From assembly GCA_963818985.1 (NCBI GenBank), contig CAWFUJ010000010.1, forward strand, positions 485,017 through 549,016: DNA of 64,000 nucleotides. Direction: 5' to 3'. Position numbers and translations under genes: made by a program. The notes beneath the pieces are model-generated. The model was given only the letters and a program-made list of their open reading frames with translations, did no database searches and was not told the DNA's origin. Below, in pieces: positions 37,976 to 47,526 of this stretch (within the stretch, counting starts at the first letter, position 1; the number at the start of each line of letters is the position of its first letter). Source of the stretch: JAFEDN01 sp963818985. GTDB lineage: Bacteria > Pseudomonadota > Gammaproteobacteria > Coxiellales > Coxiellaceae.

Positions 37976-38491
37976 TTCATTGAGTAGAACTTCAATATCA
38001 TTCTTAATAGCTCTGATTTCCTGGCTAGCATTTCCCTCTGGAGCGAACCTAGCATTAAAGTGTTCTAGAGTAACACTCTCACGCGCTATCTCGCAGAGAT
38101 AGCGAAGATCTCGCTCTTTTGCTGCCGCGATTTCTCCCACACCTGCTCCGAAACGGTCAACTCCGTGTTTAAAGTCATTTTTATTAAAAGTGACCCAGCA
38201 ATAGCGGATGACGTCTCGGAAATCGGTGTTTGATTGCGCACTACTGATTGTCAGAGTACGTTTCACCTGAAGACTGAGGCGGGCAAGTTCGCCTGATTTA
38301 CTTCGAAAATCGATGATTACGTCATCAAGAGGATCGCCAAAGTCGCGCTGCTGAACTGCCACGCGTGACACTATTCGGTGATCAATGCCTGGGGCGTATG
38401 CCTCCGCTAGAAGATATGTTAAATAGAGCGCTGCAACGGCACCCTCGAAGGTAAAAGCATCGCCTCCCCCCAACTCAGATGATTGTGGCAC
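37976..38491 (-). pseudogene. Truncated N-terminal nuclease domain of a defence-type protein
   Basis: A GTG start behind GGAGGGAGA opens a frame with SELGGGDAFTFEGAVAA, then DDVIIDF and LSLQVKRT. This resembles the N-terminal PD-(D/E)XK (Cap4/DUF4297-like) nuclease of large anti-phage proteins such as Avs-type STAND ATPases. The putative metal ligands are the Asp residues in DPLDDVIIDF and the Gln-Val-Lys motif. About 170 residues remain. The frame then runs out of phase into the Lys-rich start of the VOC gene, so the C-terminal NTPase and sensor parts are deleted. Confidence 0.5.
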
Positions 38492-38869
38492 TGTTCTCCC
38501 TCCCGATTTTAAAAGTTATCTCGATGCTCTTCTCCAGATTGCGGTTATCCGACATTCTAGCTTGGAGTACGCGCCAGCGAAAGAAGAAAACAAAAACGGC
38601 TTTAACGAAATAATCGCAATATAGTTAACATGAGCGAAAGACAAAAAATAGTAGAATTTTTCAGGGACTCCCTGATTAAAGATTAGTTGATTTTAGTTAA
38701 TTCGGTGATTTTATAGCAAAATATACAAAGTTGAGAAGGGCGTCCGGATTAAAAAAATATCTTTAAAAACAAAAATTTACAGCGCTATTTCTAGGTTAAA
38801 ACCGAAAACCCTATAACGGGGTATTCTGTCTTATTCCCAGGCTATTGAGGTCTTCCTGCTTCGTGGTAT
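38492..38869. other. AT-rich intergenic region without a recognised gene
   Basis: I see no supported ORF or strong hairpin here. It separates the truncated nuclease start from the fis-like stop. Confidence 0.5.
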
Positions 38870-39196
38870 TTATTGTTTTTTCCTTTTATTGGGCAGCATT
38901 CCGTATTGGTGCATTTTTTTTCGTAAAGTACCGCGACTCATCGCGAGTAAACGGGCGGCCTGACTCTGATTTTTCCCTACGTATTGCAAAACGACTTCCA
39001 GCATAGGCGCTTCTATCTCGGCCAGGATGAGTTCATAAAGATTAGTAGGAGGCATTTCCTGAAGTCGGACAAAATATTGCCGCAGAAATTCACGCACATG
39101 ATTTCGCAATGTGACAGACGCAGCTTGAGAGGGTGGTGTCTCTGTTGGTAGAATTGTAGAAGCTTCATTTTTAGTCAAAGTAACAGTATCAGTCAT
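38870..39196 (-). CDS. fis: Fis-family nucleoid-associated DNA-binding protein
   Basis: The 108-residue product has the Fis C-terminal region. A dimer helix segment (PTNLYELILAEIEAPMLE) is followed by the helix-turn-helix QSQAARLLAMSRGTLRKKM near residues 80-100. The length is close to E. coli Fis (98) with a longer N-terminus. Fis binds and bends DNA, shaping chromosome structure and site-specific recombination. In many gammaproteobacteria fis follows dusB, but no dusB is present here, so this may be a relocated or extra copy. Confidence 0.85.
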   Translation of the reverse strand: MTDTVTLTKNEASTILPTETPPSQAASVTLRNHVREFLRQYFVRLQEMPPTNLYELILAEIEAPMLEVVLQYVGKNQSQAARLLAMSRGTLRKKMHQYGMLPNKRKKQ

Positions 39197-39462
39197 AGTG
39201 GCTCCCAGATAAAAATTGTATTGCTTTTTATAAAGACATCGGCGAGCCTTTTGGCCTCACTGACGGGGACGGGGCTATTCTAGCGTCAACAGGGTCAAAG
39301 TCAAAGACTTTGAAGATTTGAACAAACACTATCCGATATTAAATTCGTTTAGCAGTGCGAACGTCAGTCTCGGTTTTCTCGGCTAAAAATTGGCAATAGT
39401 GGGGCAATACCCCTATCCTAATAATTTAATCCCAAAAGTCAAAAATGTTTTTTGGTCATTTT

Positions 39463-39848
39463 CTAAGCGATTACTTTTTTATTTTTTGGCGTTGATTTTT
39501 TATTTTCAACCGGAATGGTCGAGGTTGATTTGCTTGGCGGCTTCTCTGACCATTGCTGCTCTAAATACGTTATCCGTTTTTCCAGTACTTGGTTCTGTTT
39601 TTCAATCATCACTTTTTCAGTGTGCGCCCGCTCACGCGCGAGTGCGGATTCTCGATATAAATTTTCTAATTCCTCACAGCGAGATTGAGCATCCAGTAAT
39701 CGTTGATCGGCAATGGCTTGACGTTTATCCTGTTCAATCTTGGATTGCTGGGCTTTGTTTAATTCCAGAGTCAGGCGAAGGCGATTAAATGTAAAGGCTG
39801 GGTATTTAATTATAAGTAGACTGTTATTATTTATTTTATTAAGGGCAT
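39463..39848 (-). pseudogene. C-terminal fragment of a coiled-coil (KfrA-like) protein
   Basis: The minus strand is open with a long heptad-rich stretch (LELNKAQQSKIEQDKRQ, ARERAHTEKVMIEKQ, LEKRITYLEQQW) and a Lys-rich end. No ATG, GTG or TTG start exists before the upstream stop near 39848. It resembles the coiled-coil end of plasmid KfrA-type DNA-binding proteins that lack the N-terminal domain here. The plus-strand frame over the same bases looks like a shadow. Confidence 0.4.
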
Positions 39849-40303
39849 TTTAGGCTTATTATTATGGGAACAATTTTTTCAAAAAAAGGCCGATAATAAC
39901 CAAATAAGATAGCCAATACTATGATTATTTGTATTTTCCAGTCTAGAGAGTGAAGTGCCCAAAGTAATCTGATAGTATTTTTTTTAAATTTATTGCAAAC
40001 TGAAATAAAAATATTCCAAGATGTTATTATCTTGCCGCGCCATTTTGGTTGGTAAAAAGAGCAATCTTCTGGGCAGCCTTTAAAAAAATGGGAGTCGCGG
40101 CGCTTTTCGATATCAAAGCAAGCATGACTGCACTTAGGTTCGCATGAATAAAGATGGTGCAGAGTAAGTGGATTTTCCTTTATGCCTAAATGAGCGCACT
40201 TTTTAAAATGCTTTTTTTGCATCCATTGCCTAATAAACTTGGCAGTTTTATCTTTTGTATCAAATTTTATTTGGTCTTTTGGAATTGGATGATCGCGACT
40301 CAT
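39839..40303 (-). CDS. Small Cys-rich protein with a C-terminal membrane helix, unknown function
   Basis: The start at 40303 (MSRDHPIPK) is preferred because AAGGAT lies 7-8 bases upstream; the longer frame to 40525 runs through a hairpin and the end of another small gene. The 154-residue product has a Cys/His-rich middle (about residues 35-85: CAHLG, YSCEPKCSHACF, CPEDCSFY) that could bind metal. One transmembrane helix (IIIVLAILFGYY) lies near residues 130-145. I do not recognise a family. Its stop overlaps the start of the coiled-coil fragment. Confidence 0.6.
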   Translation of the reverse strand: MSRDHPIPKDQIKFDTKDKTAKFIRQWMQKKHFKKCAHLGIKENPLTLHHLYSCEPKCSHACFDIEKRRDSHFFKGCPEDCSFYQPKWRGKIITSWNIFISVCNKFKKNTIRLLWALHSLDWKIQIIIVLAILFGYYRPFFEKIVPIIISLKCP

Positions 40304-40450
40304 ATATTTTATCCTTGCGCATGATTTTATTTTTAATTTAAAACCGACAAATGTGTAAACATCTCTCCATTGGAGTGATAATCTCTGCCGATAGTATTTG
40401 GTTTGTAAATAGATGGCGTGAGCCTTTAAAATCGTTCCTTTAATGATTTG

Positions 40451-40473
40451 CCCGGGGAAAGCGTTTTCCCCGG
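40451..40473. terminator. Hairpin downstream of the 48-residue basic protein gene
   Basis: CCGGGGAAA and TTTTCCCCGG are nearly perfect inverted repeats around GCG. The hairpin lies 15 bases after the stop of the minus-strand gene at 40488, with an AT-rich exit. It is a likely intrinsic terminator. Confidence 0.6.
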
Positions 40474-40487
40474 ACAAATTACTTGTG

Positions 40488-40634
40488 CTACCGTTTTTTG
40501 CGGTTGCTGAGAACACTGCCAGCAAGGCCCTTGGCTTTCTTAGATTCCTTCGGATCCGAAAGAACCTGAGCGGCTATGCGGGCTTCTTTTTTTGATGCTC
40601 TCACAGAGTTTTTCTTTTTGTCGCTTTTGGACAT
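40488..40634 (-). CDS. Small basic conserved protein, 48 aa
   Basis: An ATG behind AAGAGGTG opens a 48-codon frame rich in Lys, Ser and Ala (opening MSKSDKKKNSV, middle AAQVLSDPKESKKAKGL, ending SVLSNRKKR). Small proteins of this type (SKAA...VLxDPxxSKxxKxxAGSxLS) are widespread near mobile and defence genes, but no function is established that I know of. A terminator-like hairpin follows. The clear ribosome site and codon pattern support it as real. Confidence 0.7.
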   Translation of the reverse strand: MSKSDKKKNSVRASKKEARIAAQVLSDPKESKKAKGLAGSVLSNRKKR

Positions 40635-40684
40635 AAAATTTACACCTCTTAAGAATGGGCGCTCACTATGAAAAGAGAGTAGTT

Positions 40685-40823
40685 CAGGTTAAAATACCTG
40701 CAAGGCAACTCGCTCTCTAAAATGGATACTGCGCCCCTTACCGCTCCATTTTGGCCGATGCCAGTAAAGATTTTTACAAATGTTACTGGCTTATGTTAGG
40801 CACTACGGCAATAGTGCCTAACA
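40685..40823. ncRNA. Four consecutive hairpins, candidate structured RNA
   Basis: Inverted repeats lie in series: CAGGT/ACCTG (40685-40700), AAAATGGA/TCCATTTT (40719-40752), GCCAGTAA/TTACTGGC (40760-40790) and a perfect 12-bp TGTTAGGCACTA/TAGTGCCTAACA pair (40794-40823). The stretch lies between divergent genes and has no ORF. It could be a small RNA, a leader or a recombination-type array. Strand cannot be told by eye. Confidence 0.4.
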
Positions 40824-40958
40824 ATTCTCAATTTAACATGGATATTAACTCTACACAATAGCTAATTTTGATTTTTATGTAATATATAAAGTAATAAAAC
40901 AATATTTATTGGAATATTGTAAGTTGACAACTGGCGGGAAATCTGATACTTTGCCAGA

Positions 40959-42624
40959 ATGGAAATAGCTAAAAGCGAATTAACTGCCGTTCTCTCCCAA
41001 TTCAACCCGTGGTGGCGAAAAAGTAGCTATTACTGATCTTCCCAATTGGAAACGCGCATCATTTCATGAATTATTTCAATGGATTTACTCACCCCCCGTT
41101 CCAAGAGCAGTCTTGCTTTCAGGGGCAAGGCAAATAGGTAAAACCACTTTATTACTACAAGCAATTGAAGGGTTGCTTAACGAAGGTGTTGCTGCTTCCA
41201 ATATTCTTTACGCAACTTTTGATCACCCCATTATCAAGATGGCGGGCATTGATGCTGTGCTGCAAGCATGGCGTGAGCGCGAACCGATTGTACAAGGAGC
41301 GGAATACCTTTTCCTTGATGAGGCACAATTTATAAATGATTGGGGAGTTTGGGTCAAACATCAGGTAGATTTTAATAAAAATAGAAGAGTAATTTTTACA
41401 GGTTCCGCTATGCCTGTAACCCACAGAGGACAAGAATCTGGTGTAGGGCGATGGCACACAATTAAATTAGCTACTCTTTCATTCTATGAATATCTACAAT
41501 TAAAACAATTTGCTCCGGCTGAAAGTGGTCAGTTCAGAAAAATTTTCTTTAATTTTAAGCCTAAGCCTGAAGGCAAGTCCTTTCTTTACGATAAAATCAA
41601 TAAGCGTAATATTAATAAAGAAAATGAAGAGAGCTGGGAGAACCTGGAGTTTAAATTTGATATTTTTAAAAAAAATTTCGAACTAATGTTTGAATTTACT
41701 AAATTACCAAAATTGCCTGAAATAAAATCTTTAAATGAGTTATTTAATTGGTCCTTACACGAATTTCAACGTACCACAGAGCTTGCTATGCCTTATGTGG
41801 CTCATTTTCATCAGTATTTGGTGAGAGGTGGCTTTCCACAGACTGCGCAGGTAGAAAGTGTAACTCAGGCGCAGAGTTTAATACGTGAAGATATCATTGA
41901 TAAAATGTTAAAACGAGATATGACGGCATTTTTTGGAGTGCGTAATGTTCTCGATCTGGAACAAACTTTTTTATATTTATGTATGCATGATGGTTGCTTA
42001 CTTGATATGCCTATGCTTTGTAGCAATTTAGGGGTCAAACGGCCAACAGCACAACATTTTGTAGAGCTTTTAGAAGCGACACATCTTATATATAGGTTAC
42101 AGCCTTTTGGTTATGGAAAAGAGATATTGCGTGGTAGATTTAAAATCTATCTAGCGGATGCTGCTATTGCTCCATCCGTTCTTTTGAAAGGAACAAGTAT
42201 ATTGGATGACCATGTGGCTTTAGGAGTTTCTATTGAGACGGCATTTTTCAAGCATCTTTTTGTTCATTATGCCAAAAATTCACGTATCACATATTGGCAA
42301 GATGATAAAAAACATGAAGAATATTTACTAATGGAGGATAATAATGAGATTACACCATTTGTAATAAACTATCATTCTCAACATGTTGGAACAAGAAATT
42401 TGAAAGGTCTTCTAGAATTTTGTCAAAAAAAATCAGTTAAACATGCTTATATTATTACGAAATCTCTAGATGATTTTGGCCTTCTGGAAAACCCTAATTT
42501 GTGTGATACTCATATTTTGAAAATACCTGCATCATTATTTTGTTATTGGACAGGGAAATTAGAACTATCTCAAACAGTTACCAATGAAAATTTATATGAT
42601 AATAAATTTGAAACAGAAAAATAA
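40959..42624 (+). CDS. AAA ATPase with DUF4143 domain, N-terminus frameshifted
   Basis: The main frame (from TTG 41113) encodes Walker A GARQIGKTT, Walker B YLFLDEAQF and sensor FTGSAMP. Near residues 220-400 a DUF4143 winged-helix and nuclease-like region follows. Family members usually begin with FNPWW and then PVPRAVLLSGARQ. Here MEIAKSELTAVLSQFNPWWR starts at 40959, and the linking segment (AITDLPNWKRASFHELFQW) is in the +1 frame. A one-base change near 41010-41025, in a GGCGAAAAAG run, therefore splits the gene before the P-loop. A shortened product from the TTG would still keep Walker A. The family is common in accessory regions with an unclear role. Confidence 0.75.
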
Positions 42625-43023
42625 ATGAGGTAATGATAAGTTTTATTTAATATAAGTATGTAACTAGATAAATATCATGCTTATCATTCAACCCAAGTAT
42701 AGAGGTGCTGAAGTCGGCGAGGAGATTATATTTATTTTTAAGGTATCTCGAAAAAATAAATTAATTTCGGTTTCATTGTACGGGGATTGAAGGGAGCGTT
42801 ATCCTTATACCATTTTATTGCTTTCGCTTCTTCCTCTTACCCTTAGTGGACATTATGTTGGTTTAAATTAATTTACTCTATTGGTTTTGACAAAAAATTA
42901 CGGACTGTTTTTGGATCCCCGACCCTCATACAAATTCCATTCGGGAATCTTAAAATGCCAGGTAATTTTAGGGATTACTAGCCACTTACGCAATACCAAA
43001 ACTACTAGATAAATTTTAAACCA
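42625..43023. other. Intergenic region without a recognised gene
   Basis: The stretch lies between convergent genes and is AT-rich. I see no supported ORF or strong terminator. Confidence 0.5.
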
Positions 43024-45519
43024 TCACGTTTCACTCCCTTTAGAAAATTTGCTATAATTAACACTCTCTTCTTGAGTTTTTTTTCTCTTCTTGCTCTTTT
43101 TAATTCCAAACTCACCTGCTTCTACTAGAGGGGAGTAAGAAGCAGTTGATCGCGTTACCCTCCTTTCCATTTGAGTTTGCAGCATGGTGTATTTTTCTTC
43201 CAATGATTCTTGAGTACTCGATGTTCGAGCAAATGTTACATCAAGCTCTGTCTCTAATCTGCTATGTTGTTCAGCTTGCATTCTCCTAAGTAATTGATCT
43301 TGATGACCAGTTTTAACGGAAAATTTTTCTACTTCTTTTGTTAAATCCTCATCTTCTCTACTTGAATCAGTATCTTTAGGTAATGAATCGTTGGAACCAC
43401 TACTTGAGCTATGCATACTAGAGCTACAAGAAGATGAGGAAGAAGTATCTTTTTTCTTTGATTCATCAATTCGTGGCTTAGCAAATTTTTTATTGTACGC
43501 CTTGGCTACATTCAATCTACTATAGAACGGAGAATGAGATTGAAGGCAGCCAGTTCTAGTATCTTTTGAAAAAATAAAAAACTTAGTGGAATCTCTCATT
43601 AATTTAATATTAATGACCCCTTCTCGATGCCTACCTTGTTCTGTCCCTCTTTCAGGTTCAAACCTTTCTCTTGCTTCTTTTGGAAATTGTAAATGAGTAC
43701 TCACTAACATAAAAAAAGCTAATTTTTCTAAATTATTTAAAACTAATAAGCCTTTAACTTCTTTCGATTCAACTGCATCTTTTAAATTTCTTCTAAAATT
43801 TTCTGTGTGCTGGAAACCAATCGCTCCGACTTGGCAATTTTCGCACATATATTTTTCTGAATGAACATGTAGAATAAAAGCAACAATATTTAATGGTTTT
43901 AATGGTATTAGTCTTTCACTAAAACCATCTCTATAAGCAGGATATAACGCTTCAATTTCTTTTTTGAAATCTTGTAAAAGAATTCTTAAGTTAAGAGGAT
44001 CTTCTAAATAATTATAAATTTCCTGCTCACTATGATGAAATTTGGTATCATTAACTCCAATTTGCCCTAAATCTTCTGTTATCAGAGGTGGATATTTTTC
44101 ATGATCAAACCTAACCAGTCTAGGAGTTTCTATTTTACCATCTAAGCTTCTAGCTTTGGAAATGCGTTCACTGACTTTTTTAGCATCATCCGTCGTCATT
44201 TGAGCTTGTCTAGCATTTTCGTCACCTAAAGGTAAATAAAACTTTCTAATGTAGTCTGGGCTAGATTTTAAAACATTTGGATCTTTAACTATCAAACTTA
44301 TGCCCGCATGAGCTAAATTCGGATCGCCTTTTTCTTTAGGGGCAACTTTCTTATGATCGCGCTTCGGCATCCTAGTTAGATATTCTAATAAATAATGATC
44401 TTTTTCAGTTAAGAAATTTGCACTCGAAAATACAAGCTTTCGGCCATATGTCACATCCAAAGACTGCACCCATTTAACTGCATAAGGTTCTTCTCCTTCA
44501 TACGGTTTCAGTAAATCATGTGATTGAATGAGCTGTTTAAGCCAGGGAATTTTTTCGATAATTTCGTAATTTAAACGAATGCCTTCCTGTAAAATACTTC
44601 TTGCAATAATATAAATTATATCTCCACATCCTTTTTCGCCAGATGTATTACTGCTGTATTTTACAACTTCTTCATAGTAATGATTTAAAATAATTTCGAA
44701 TGGTTTTCCTTGTATTGCTTTATTTGGCTGCATTTGTCTGACTTCTATACCTCTATTCCAATCAATTTTCCATTCTGATAAATCAGATTTTAACTTTTTC
44801 AGTTTTTTCAGGTGTTCTTTAAGTTCCTCTGGTGATTTCACTATTACACCACCTTCTATTCCCTCATCTAAAAATTGAGAAAATAAATTTTTTACACTGA
44901 AACATAATTGCACACCAGCTTCTTCTTTTATTTCTTCTTTTGACGCCTGACGATAAGACATTGAAACCCAAAAAGTATCTTTGCTTGTATGTTTTCTTTG
45001 TTGATAAGATTCAATAAATTGTCTTAATAATGGAATATCATTCGTATTTTCAATATCATTAGCTAAAGTCAAATCCAAATAACGTTCAGCTATTGCACAT
45101 AGTACGTGACAAACTTTCTTTATCGTTGATAATTCTTCTTCTCCATAAATAGATTCTTTATAGAACTGAATAACGATGCTGAGCGGTGTTCCTGTAAAAT
45201 TTTTTATATAATTTTGTTCTCCTCCTGTTTCAGTAATAGTTAAAGATACTTCTTCTTGTAGATTCCAAGCGATATCTGAGTCATATAAATATTCATTAAG
45301 TTGTCTAAACAGCAATTTATAACGTTTGATTGATTTTTCTTCGAGGATATATCCAAATAGGTTTTCCACTTTTGAATAAAGTAAGTTATGACTGGATCTT
45401 TCAGATTTTTTGTCCTGTTCTTGGCTCACTTGAGAAGAAGCAGAAGATTCTGATGATTGCGTAGTATCTTTTACTTCCTGGCTGGGTTCTTTCTGAATAG
45501 ATGATGAGGAATCCTGCAT
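43024..45519 (-). CDS. 831-residue protein of unknown function with Ser-rich ends
   Basis: The start ATG follows GGGAGGT. Residues 1-45 are Ser/Gln-rich. The middle (about 45-690) looks globular. The end is low in complexity, with Ser runs near 690-720 and a Lys-rich KKSKKRKK segment near 810. No signal peptide or transmembrane helix is seen. One motif stands out: HVHSEKYMCENC at residues 551-562, where His553, Glu555, Cys559 and Cys562 recall the HxE and CxxC zinc ligands of cytidine-deaminase-fold toxins. The spacing is much shorter than usual, so this is only a hint. Length, Ser-rich ends and a basic tail would fit an effector of a host-associated bacterium. Confidence 0.8.
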   Translation of the reverse strand: MQDSSSSIQKEPSQEVKDTTQSSESSASSQVSQEQDKKSERSSHNLLYSKVENLFGYILEEKSIKRYKLLFRQLNEYLYDSDIAWNLQEEVSLTITETGGEQNYIKNFTGTPLSIVIQFYKESIYGEEELSTIKKVCHVLCAIAERYLDLTLANDIENTNDIPLLRQFIESYQQRKHTSKDTFWVSMSYRQASKEEIKEEAGVQLCFSVKNLFSQFLDEGIEGGVIVKSPEELKEHLKKLKKLKSDLSEWKIDWNRGIEVRQMQPNKAIQGKPFEIILNHYYEEVVKYSSNTSGEKGCGDIIYIIARSILQEGIRLNYEIIEKIPWLKQLIQSHDLLKPYEGEEPYAVKWVQSLDVTYGRKLVFSSANFLTEKDHYLLEYLTRMPKRDHKKVAPKEKGDPNLAHAGISLIVKDPNVLKSSPDYIRKFYLPLGDENARQAQMTTDDAKKVSERISKARSLDGKIETPRLVRFDHEKYPPLITEDLGQIGVNDTKFHHSEQEIYNYLEDPLNLRILLQDFKKEIEALYPAYRDGFSERLIPLKPLNIVAFILHVHSEKYMCENCQVGAIGFQHTENFRRNLKDAVESKEVKGLLVLNNLEKLAFFMLVSTHLQFPKEARERFEPERGTEQGRHREGVINIKLMRDSTKFFIFSKDTRTGCLQSHSPFYSRLNVAKAYNKKFAKPRIDESKKKDTSSSSSCSSSMHSSSSGSNDSLPKDTDSSREDEDLTKEVEKFSVKTGHQDQLLRRMQAEQHSRLETELDVTFARTSSTQESLEEKYTMLQTQMERRVTRSTASYSPLVEAGEFGIKKSKKRKKTQEESVNYSKFSKGSET

Positions 45520-46199
45520 GTATAACCTCCCTGTTAGTGGTTAAAATAAACTCAGTAATATTGATCTCACGTGATGGTTTCAATTACGATTATTTATATC
45601 ATAAAAAATTTTATAATTCATCAATTATAGATTGAGATTACCAAAGCTATAGATAAGGGGAAACCGGTTATGAAGGCCTTATCGAAGCATAAAATCAAAA
45701 ATTTATTATTTTCGTACCTACCGCTTGGAAGTAGCCTATGAAGCGTGAAAGTTATTTACGTAAGTTAATCGAGGAGTTAAAATGGCAACTTTTCCAAGCG
45801 ATCTAACTCTCGTTATCTCACTAATAGATTTGTTGTGTCTTCACTGTTGGGCAGTCACTGCAGCATATTGCTGCTGACTATTAAAATCAACTGTGGTATT
45901 TTCTTTGCGGAAATAGCTGAATAATACCGTGTCGGCACTACTAGTGGAGACTGCGCTGCTGGTTATGGACTTATATTTATTTAGTGTGAGGTGATATATT
46001 TTTTCTGTCCTCTAGAGATTTTTTTATTTTTTAAGACTTTCAAATGTGAAAAGGTTGCGCTGCTTGGTTTTATTGGCGAAGCGTAATCAGGGTGTAAACT
46101 TTCCAAGAAAAATATAGAAGATCAAGAAAGTAAAAAAAACTTTAAATATAAATAGATAGAAAAATATAGACGTTTATAGTAAACCCGAGTCGGGTATTC
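45520..46199. other. AT-rich intergenic region, only a doubtful short ORF
   Basis: A 22-codon frame at 45738 (MKRESYLRKLIEELKWQLFQ) is open but has no clear ribosome site or partner. Nothing else is supported. Confidence 0.4.
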
Positions 46200-46246
46200 G
46201 TAATCAGTGGAGCATCCGCTCAGCTCGGATCGTCAGTTGTGATTAC
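46200..46246 (-). terminator. Hairpin after the ATPase gene
   Basis: GTAATCA and TGATTAC form the outer stem and ATCCG/CGGAT an inner stem. The hairpin overlaps the stop of the minus-strand ATPase gene. The U-tract is weak, so it could also stabilise the mRNA end. Confidence 0.4.
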
Positions 46247-47394
46247 GGACTACTTGAAGTTGAAGAAATAAATCTCTTCTGTTTTTCCATATAATCTTTT
46301 AATAAAGGATTGATCAACTGATAATAACCGCCACTATCTTTAAAAATGTAATCATTGTCAATTAAAGAGTTGACCGCTTTAATAACTGCTCTTGGGGTAA
46401 CATTCAGACTATTCGCTACTTTTTTACTGCCAGGTTGATCAATTTTTTCTTCCAGTATTAATAGCAAAAAAGCCCTTTGAGTAGTGCTGAGTGAAATCAA
46501 TGCCTGTGATAAAAGATGGGTCTCTTCTTGAAGGCAGTGCTGCCAACATAGTTTAACCGTGCGACTGTCTGGTAATTTAGAGATATTCCATAGCTTGCTG
46601 CATAGAAGGTTTAGGTAATAAGGATGATTTTGCGACAATTCAAAAATCGACCCTAAGGCATTTTCGGATAAAAAATTTTGCCAATGTTTTTGAGCTAATT
46701 TTTGTAAATGTTTAACATAATCATTTTTTGAAATCCGCTCCAAAAATATTTTTTCACACAGTTGAAAAAAAGGTCTTTTCCTGTCATCAAACATCATGAG
46801 TAATAATTTCCGGTTACTCCCTGAAAAAATCAATGTCACCCTTTCTAATTCTTGCGCAACACTTCTCAGGGATGCCTCTATCGTCTGATGTTGAGGTAAA
46901 GTAGCAATTTGCTGAAATTCATCGATAAAAATCACCGCTCGCTTTTTGGTTTTCTTGGCCATCAAATCTAGTGATAACAGTGCCTCTCTGATATTTGTTA
47001 ATGGATTCTCTTTTCTTTGGTAAGTCAATTCAATTCTGGGACCTGTTTCTTCATCCAGAATCAATTTCGGCTTGAAGCTGCTCAGTAATTGTTTGGCTAT
47101 TTCATAAGCCTTTTTATAGGAGGGCTGTAATTGAGTAAGCAACCGTTGTATGGCAAACAAAATGTAATCTCGAACAGATTCCTCAGTCACCACCAGTGAC
47201 AAATCAATTTTTTCATAAGGTATCCGAGAATCCTCCAACACTTTACAGACGAGACTGGTTTTCCCGTAACGTCTGGGCGAGCTAATTAAAGTATGTCTAC
47301 ATTTTTTAATATTGTTTTGTAACTGTTTCCTTTCGCCAAACCGATTACAAAACGCATCCCCTTTTGCCAGTCCTAATGGGAAAAAGTCCTGCAT
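46243..47394 (-). CDS. AAA/STAND-like ATPase with C-terminal winged helix
   Basis: The 383-residue product has Walker A SSPRRYGKTSLV (about residues 38-49) and Walker B RAVIFIDEFQQIA (about 153-165), then a sensor FSGSNR. A C-terminal winged-helix-like part follows (QPGSKKVANSLNVTPRAVIKAVNSL, about 315-345). This layout fits archaeal-type/MNS-like ATPases that are frequent in mobile regions; the partner is unknown. Its promoter overlaps repeated palindromes (47422-47449), which suggests autoregulation through the winged helix. A hairpin follows the stop. Confidence 0.8.
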   Translation of the reverse strand: MQDFFPLGLAKGDAFCNRFGERKQLQNNIKKCRHTLISSPRRYGKTSLVCKVLEDSRIPYEKIDLSLVVTEESVRDYILFAIQRLLTQLQPSYKKAYEIAKQLLSSFKPKLILDEETGPRIELTYQRKENPLTNIREALLSLDLMAKKTKKRAVIFIDEFQQIATLPQHQTIEASLRSVAQELERVTLIFSGSNRKLLLMMFDDRKRPFFQLCEKIFLERISKNDYVKHLQKLAQKHWQNFLSENALGSIFELSQNHPYYLNLLCSKLWNISKLPDSRTVKLCWQHCLQEETHLLSQALISLSTTQRAFLLLILEEKIDQPGSKKVANSLNVTPRAVIKAVNSLIDNDYIFKDSGGYYQLINPLLKDYMEKQKRFISSTSSSP

Positions 47395-47421
47395 AATATG
47401 CTCTCCAAATAAAGTACCTAA

Positions 47422-47456
47422 TGGTATAATACCATAAGGTATAATACAGTCAAGTC
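47422..47456 (-). promoter_or_regulatory. Promoter with two overlapping GGTATAATAC operator-like repeats
   Basis: GGTATAATAC occurs at 47423-47432 and again at 47438-47447, a period of 15 bp. The first lies in the palindrome TGGTATAATACCA. On the minus strand TTGACT (-35), 16 bp and TATTAT (-10) fall across both copies, followed by GGAGAG before the ATG of the ATPase. The layout fits a repressor operator that blocks the promoter. Confidence 0.55.
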
Positions 47457-47526
47457 AATGCCTGAGTTTCATTCATCACTCCGCAAAGCTCTATACCTAT
47501 AAGCAATATCTTATCAGTAAAAATGA

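Noticed and set aside
39390..39788. 132-residue plus-strand frame with hydrophobic start
   Set aside because: The opposite strand carries a clear coiled-coil coding pattern, so this frame is most likely a shadow.
43820..43870. Assigning the 831-residue protein as a cytidine deaminase
   Set aside because: HSE and CxxC are only three residues apart, far closer than in known deaminases; kept only as a hint.
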